A stretch of DNA of 64,000 nucleotides, taken from contig NW_006494789.1 of assembly GCF_000471905.2 (NCBI RefSeq), forward strand, positions 7,898,546-7,962,545, given 5' to 3'. Shown piece after piece: positions 58,580-64,000 of the stretch (within the stretch, counting starts at the first letter, position 1; each line of letters begins with the position of its first letter). A model generated the notes under the pieces. That model was not told the origin of the DNA and did no database searches. It was given only the letters and a program-made list of their open reading frames with translations. Source of the DNA: Amborella trichopoda (Eukaryota > Streptophyta > Magnoliopsida > Amborellales > Amborellaceae). The position numbers and the translations under genes are program-made.

Positions 58580-59825
58580 CATGACCCTAAACACGCCCTC
58601 ACCAAAATAAAAGAATAACGGGCATGGTCGATACCTGGACAAGGGAACGCCATGAGTAAAAATAATGGACGGGCATGGTCACGAAACCATGAGTAAGATA
58701 GTTCCGTAAAATAAAACCCGGGCATGGTGAAAACTCGAAAGGGCATGGTGAGTAAAAATGGAAAAATAAGGGTGGACATGGTCGAAAATTCATGGGTAAA
58801 AGAGTCCCAAATAAAAGGAAGTTGGTAAAAATCGTCTCTACGGAGCCGCTTCCCAAGTCCAAGTGAAAATTTGTAAATGACTCTTGGACTAATAAGCAGG
58901 TTGATGCAGCACATGTCTCATAGGCAGCTTCAGCCACTTTGTAAGAGGAAAAATCCCTGGTGTCAGAATGCCTTGATACCAAGACCCAAAAAGATGAGCA
59001 TCAAGGAAATATTCTGACAGTTTGAGTTCATTCACAAAAAGGACTCGAAGGATAGAAGACTCGCCAAGAAGGCAAGACAAGTCTGATGAAGAAGAGCACC
59101 ATCCCCACGAGGTCACTAATGCACTCCAAGATACTGAAGGTGCCCCAAGAAAGCCAAGTCAACTAGACCTTGGACCTCTTATGCATCAACAGGATTGAGC
59201 CCTCAGGGGTCGCCTCAGACAAAGAAGAGAGGTATCCTGATTACTGAAACTGCTAAAAGTCAGCAGGCTTGTGCCCACAGCTGGTCACCTCGATAAACTG
59301 AGCTACCTTGGCCGACAAGGAAAACCTGATGCGAAACGTAGATGTTTGCCAACAGAAGGCCCTTCAGCAAACCATCCAGAGCAAACAACAAAACAAAGAA
59401 ACCCAGACTAAATGGGAAAAATGCCCTTAAGCATGGCACTTGACCGCCCGACGGGCCTAATTCTGACCAACGAAGTCCGTACAAAATCTTCAGCTTTCAG
59501 AATCACAAACAGTCCACGCGAGGGTGAGAAATTTGATAGGATCCCTCAAAAGTCTCTTTTCCCCCTAAGTCTCCATGGATGGACCTGTACATTGCATCCA
59601 AATGTCTGAGCATCCTAGTTACAGTATTGCATGGATCTCCTCGGCGTTCATTTGGTTCTGTGACTAGGAAGAAAAATGTAATAAAGCCAAAGGAAATTTT
59701 TCGAATGTTGTTCTTATCGCTTCTCTCGAAGCACAACATTTCGTGGGGAAAGCTGTTTGAAGATATTTTTTAATACCTTGGGTCCCTGATACGAAATAAA
59801 AGAGAAGCCGGTTAATAAAGCCTTG
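58580..59825. other. Unassigned stretch with GGGCATGGT words
   Basis: GGGCATGGT recurs at least five times at 58618-58790. The rest shows no coding, RNA or element-end signal that I can support. Confidence 0.4.
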
Positions 59826-59829
59826 ATAT

Positions 59830-60200
59830 ACAATGGAATTCCCAACAGTCTCAGAATTTCCCCAGAATGGGTTAAAATCTTCCTAAACACTTCAAAAGGC
59901 CAATTTCCAAGTTTCATTGCAGTCCGACATGTCTAAGGCAGCACAAACAAAGAAACAGTTTTGCAAAAATCTGCCTCTAGCACCCTGAAACAGAAATTCA
60001 GGGGCCCCCACTCAATAAAGCCTAGCAAACAATGGAAATTCTGACAGTCTTAGAATAGCCCTGAAATCAGCCAAGATCGTCATAAGGTCTCTCAAAAGTC
60101 TCATGCCAAGTTTCATCGTAGTCCGACATGTCTAAGGCAGTGCAGACTGAGAAACAATTCCAACAAAATCAGCCTCTAGCACTCTGAAATGGCCCCTATA
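59830..60200. repeat. Diverged direct repeat of about 195 bp
   Basis: 59831-60000 and 60030-60200 share CAATGGAA, GTCCGACATGTCTAAGGCAG and GCCTCTAGCAC(C/T)CTGAAA in the same order. Confidence 0.8.
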
Positions 60201-60234
60201 ACTAGAGCTACATTTTTGGAGTCGCAAACCACTA

Positions 60235-61440
60235 AGCCTGAACGGACACTCTAGGAAGATGTTATAGGCAAAAGAGTGAAATAGAAGGGGTCGCACGCTA
60301 ATCCCGTGCGGCCACCCTGTAACTCCACGCCATGGAAGAGACAGTCACGACCAGTGACTTTTAATGATCATATCTCACTCGTCCCAAGTCAGATGGCACT
60401 CAGATTTGGTGAGCATGTTCATCTAGTCAAGACGAGCGATTCGATACTTGGCACGCCTTGTGACAACACCCGAGCGCGAAGAAAAGCTAGAGAGAAGTTG
60501 CTGATCGGTGAAAAAAGTCCAGGAAATTCAATAGCATCGTGCTTCGCTCGAGTGGGCAGATCACGCCACTCGCTAGCCCGATCTTCGCAAGACTAATTCC
60601 ATCGTGTGCGTAAGGTCTCAGGCTATCACTGATCTGAACTCCGTACGTGATGAACGGTCGAATTCTACACATAAACCCGACGAAGTGACTGCAAATTCTG
60701 TCGTCGAAATTCCAGATTTCGACCAAACTTCCAAAGTTGCGAAATCTTCGTTCAGGCACGGAATTGAGCTGCGTTTGTAGCCCCTCGATCGTAACGGTAT
60801 GTTCAATGTAATTCAGCAAAGAAATTACCGAAAAACATCAAGGAAGGCGTACACTATCAATCCGAAGTTTTGAGATCCATTCAAACATCAAGTCACATGA
60901 TCGTGCAATAAAAACACGATCCATAGCTCGAAGTTGGTATCAAATCGATCGACATGCCGAGCCCTATAAGAAAACAATCATCTTACAATCAACCGGGCAT
61001 CAGAACAACCCCGGATCAGCTATGCAAGATCATGCAAGTTCTAAGGCTACACAGGGACTGTTCTAAAATTCCACGAATTGTTAGGAAGGGAAAAATCTGT
61101 CATTTAGTGCCCTATTTTCTAATTTTTTTTAATTCAATTTAATCTTAATTTCCAGCAATTAGGGTTACTTTTGATCATCCACCCATGTTTGGGGGCAATT
61201 CTATATATACGTACTAGCATTGCAAGCACTATAGGACTCAACCTTTCACAAAAGAGAGAGTTTTTACTTAATAAAAGTTTCTCTTTCTTCTCATTGTTGG
61301 GTCAAATTTGAGAGAGAGAGTGAGGTGAGAGAAACTTTTGATCGATAACCCTAGGTTCGAGGTAAATTTTCTCTCTCTTCTTTTCTTTTTCTTCTTTTCT
61401 CTCTCTTCTTTCCTCTCTTCCCCCCTCCTTCTCCATCTAA
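60235..61440. repeat. Long direct repeat, copy 1
   Basis: It matches 62685-63900 at an offset of about 2.45 kb, with shared landmarks AACGGACA, TCGCACGCTA, CTAGAGAGAAGTTG, CTCGCTCGAGTGG, CGATGAACGG, CATCCACCCAT and a terminal CT-rich tract. Roughly 75% identity by eye. An AT-rich box at about 61201 (CTATATATACG) precedes the CT tract. Confidence 0.75.
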
Positions 61441-62684
61441 GTTCCTCACAGAGGCCTCCCCTGAGGTTACACAGGTCGCGCATGACGATGGCAGCGTCAT
61501 GAACGAGTCTCCTTCTCCTTCTGTTCTTTTATCTCCCTCTCCCAGTGAAGCCTGTAGATGACACCACCTATCCCCATCCACAGACGTAGCTTTGACGTCT
61601 TAGTGAAGAACCCAGACGGCGGAACTTGCTGCCACCCGCAAGGGTCCTTCCCTGTCGCGCATCTATAGTAGACGGTGGTACCCTTCGCCGCCCGTTAGAG
61701 ACCTCGGTAACGTCTATCGCCATCCGCGAGCTTCCTTCGCGTATTCGATGCTTATCACTGTCCATCCGACATCCCACGCCTATCGTTGTGCGCCTCGTGA
61801 GGATTATCGTCGTGTGCTTTACGAAGGACTATAGTCGCGCGCTTAATGAGAGACTATCGCTGTGCATTGTCTCCTTTTGTTGCCAACGACGATGCCTAGC
61901 GCCGTCCGTAGTTCATTTCTCACTCTCTAGCCAAGAGCAGTAGTGTCGAGGCAGCCCAAGGGCCACGACACCGCTATTTCACAGTCGTGAGTGGCAATAC
62001 CTAGTGCCGTCAGAACCCCATGTCTCTACCGTCTCGTGTTTTCTTTTCATTCTCTCTGCTCTTCTCACTTGACTGAGGGTAGACTTAGCATAACACCGCC
62101 ATATCAGTCTCGATTTCGAGTAGTATTGCCGTTGTGTTAGTCTTGAGAACCATGCTAGTCTCACCTCTTCGTTGAGTTTTTCTTCCTTTTCTATCTTTAT
62201 TTGAACCTTACACTTCATCGCCCTCTCGTATGAACGTACATTGCCCTCTCATATGAATGTACAAAGGGTGAGTCTTTCGGACCCACGTGTCTTACAAATT
62301 AACCATAAAAGTGTTGTGCAGAAAGCAAGAGGATTGTAAGTCAAGGGAGGCGATTTTGAACAAGCTAAAGCAGTTGGGGGGCTTTCTCCGTGATCTAAGA
62401 GGGTGCCCACGCGAGCCAGTCCGAGTAAGTACCCACCTTCAATTCCTCTCTCATTGGTTGGTCTACCTACCCTTGCTATTGAGTAAGGTTTTGAGAGAGC
62501 GATCTCAAATCCCGGGTTCGACAAAAACCCGAGATACGGGCCGCCAGATCATCCATATTCGGAGGGCAAGATCGAGGCACCTAACCACCCGTAACTAGAA
62601 GTTTATTGTCGGTTCGTCAAATAGCTATGGGACTACCGCCATTAGATTTGGCATGGTCGAAAACCCTTAAGGGTCAAGTTTCAG
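61441..62684. other. Interval between the long direct repeats
   Basis: GC-rich sequence with repeated CGTCG/CGCG(C) words, no supported open frame, and a T-arm-like GGTTCGA near 62516 that does not form a tRNA. Confidence 0.4.
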
Positions 62685-63900
62685 CTTAAACGGACATTCC
62701 AAGACAAAGTTATGGGTGAAATATTGAAAAGGGGTAGGTCGCACGCTATTCCAGTGCGGCCTCCTTGCACCAATCTCCATTAAAGGAGACTGGTTCGTAT
62801 AGTCATGAGCAACAATTTTGAAGACTCGTATCTCACTCGTCTTGAGTCAGATCGTGCTCAAATATGGTGAGCAAGTTCGTCTTGTGAAGATGAGTGTTTT
62901 AATATATGGCACGACCCATGACGATGCCCGAGCAAGGAGAAAACTAGAGAGAAGTTGGTGATTCGTGAAGACAATTGTAGAAAATTCAACAGCAACACAC
63001 CTCGCTCGAGTGGCCATATCACGACGCTCGCATACCCGGTCAACACGAAACCAACTGCATTACGTACATAAGGTCTGAAGCTATGTCTGGTTCGAGCCTC
63101 GTGTACGATGAACGGTTGAATTTGGCACACAAAGGCATCAAAGTTATTGTAGATTTCGGATGCTGGATTTCATATTCTGGTAAAAAAATCGAAGGCTACA
63201 AAATCTTCGTTCGGGCACGAAATCGATCTGCGTTTGTTGAAACGCGACGTGACGGTATGCTTAGTGCAAGTTAACAAAGAAACCAAAGAAAAACATCAAG
63301 AAACAAGCACACTATCGATAAGAAGTTTTCAAGATCTATACAAATTTTGAGTCGCATGATCATGGCCTAAAAACGCGATCTGTGGTTCAAAGTTGATATC
63401 AAATCGATCGTCATGTCGAGCCCGACAAGAAAACAATCATCTTTCGGCCAAACGGACGTCGGAGTAACCCCAAATCATCCATGGAAGATCACGCATGTTT
63501 TAAGGCAACAACATGGATTGTTTTGGAATTCTATGTATTGTTGGGCAGCGGCAAAACTGTCCTTTTACACCTGTTTTTAGATTTTTCTTTAATTCAAATA
63601 AATTGTAATTATCATCAATTAGGTTAGATTTTGGGCATCCACCCATATTTGAGCCCAATTCAATAAATACATGCTAAACCTTATTGTAAAGAGATCCCTC
63701 TGTTTTCAATCTCATGAATAAAATTTGAGAGTTTCACATTGAAATTGTGGGCACGTCTTGGAGAGAGAGAGGAGAGAGAAGAAAAAGTTTGATACCCTTT
63801 GATGAAGGTAACTTTCTCTCTCCTCCTCTCATCTCTCTCTTTCTCTCTCATATTCTCGTCTATCTCTTTCTCTCTACTCCTCTCTTCTCTCGTCTCTCCT
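62685..63900. repeat. Long direct repeat, copy 2
   Basis: Counterpart of 60235-61440. It continues into a CT-rich tract that runs to the window end, so its right edge may lie outside. Confidence 0.75.
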
Positions 63901-64000
63901 CCTCTCTTCTCTTGTCTATCTTTTCTCTCTCCTCCTCTCTTCTCTCTCTCTCTTTCCTAATCTTCTTTATTCACTTTCTTTTTCTCTCTTTTCTCTCTTT

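Noticed and set aside
62500-62545. tRNA-like GGTTCGA with flanking CCCGGG and CCCGAG
   Set aside because: The loop is too long, and no acceptor, D or anticodon arms fit.

Overview
The window looks like intergenic and gene-edge DNA of a flowering plant. The evidence is spliced GT-AG genes with plant-type products (a FES1/C3H38-type CCCH zinc-finger protein and a fragment of a plant Hsp70 exchange factor), Ty1/copia and Ty3/gypsy elements primed by initiator tRNA-Met, plant L1 LINEs ending in an RNase H domain, an RTE LINE, and a FAR1-type Mutator-like element (MULE). I cannot place it more precisely. Only two host genes are supported, both on the minus strand: the CCCH protein (2313-5046, 5' end not found) and a small acidic protein with a SURP-like motif (42212-43541). 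Almost everything else is transposable-element DNA, mostly old and broken.

Layout. 1-6268: the CCCH gene and its flanks. 6269-10591: a Ty3/gypsy fossil (minus) with both LTRs. 10839-25607: a Ty1/copia fossil (plus) split by an L1 LINE (13555-23097, minus), which is itself split by a 1.9 kb solo LTR (18954-20849). This is a three-level nest in which each step is marked by target-site duplications. 25945-29598: a second, 5'-truncated L1 (plus) carrying a small inverted-repeat insert. 29839-31706: two related fold-back elements. 32655-38870: a giant inverted repeat made from two 3'-truncated copies of a FAR1-type MULE lying tail to tail. 38890-39305: a small MITE. 41085-41930: an RTE LINE fragment. 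42212-43541: the acidic SURP-like gene. 44396-52150: a second copia fossil (minus) whose 3' end lies in a 620 bp tandem duplication, whose gag holds a 1.56 kb hAT-like insert, and whose leader carries an antisense fragment of a host Fes1-type Hsp70 nucleotide exchange factor gene. 52151-52690 is an assembly gap. 53860-64000: a Tat-lineage Ty3/gypsy integrase relic, then several kb of tandem repeats and a pair of diverged direct repeats about 1.2 kb long.

The best candidate for an unusual system is the MULE palindrome. Its arms are about 3 kb and differ at roughly one base in ten, its hairpin centre has a perfect 16 bp stem and 4-base loop, and both arms stop before the expected SWIM domain. 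This is the architecture of maize Mu killer, an inverted duplication of a partly deleted MuDR whose hairpin RNA silences active copies. Whether this locus is transcribed cannot be judged from sequence. The second candidate is the host Fes1 fragment carried inside the retrotransposon leader.
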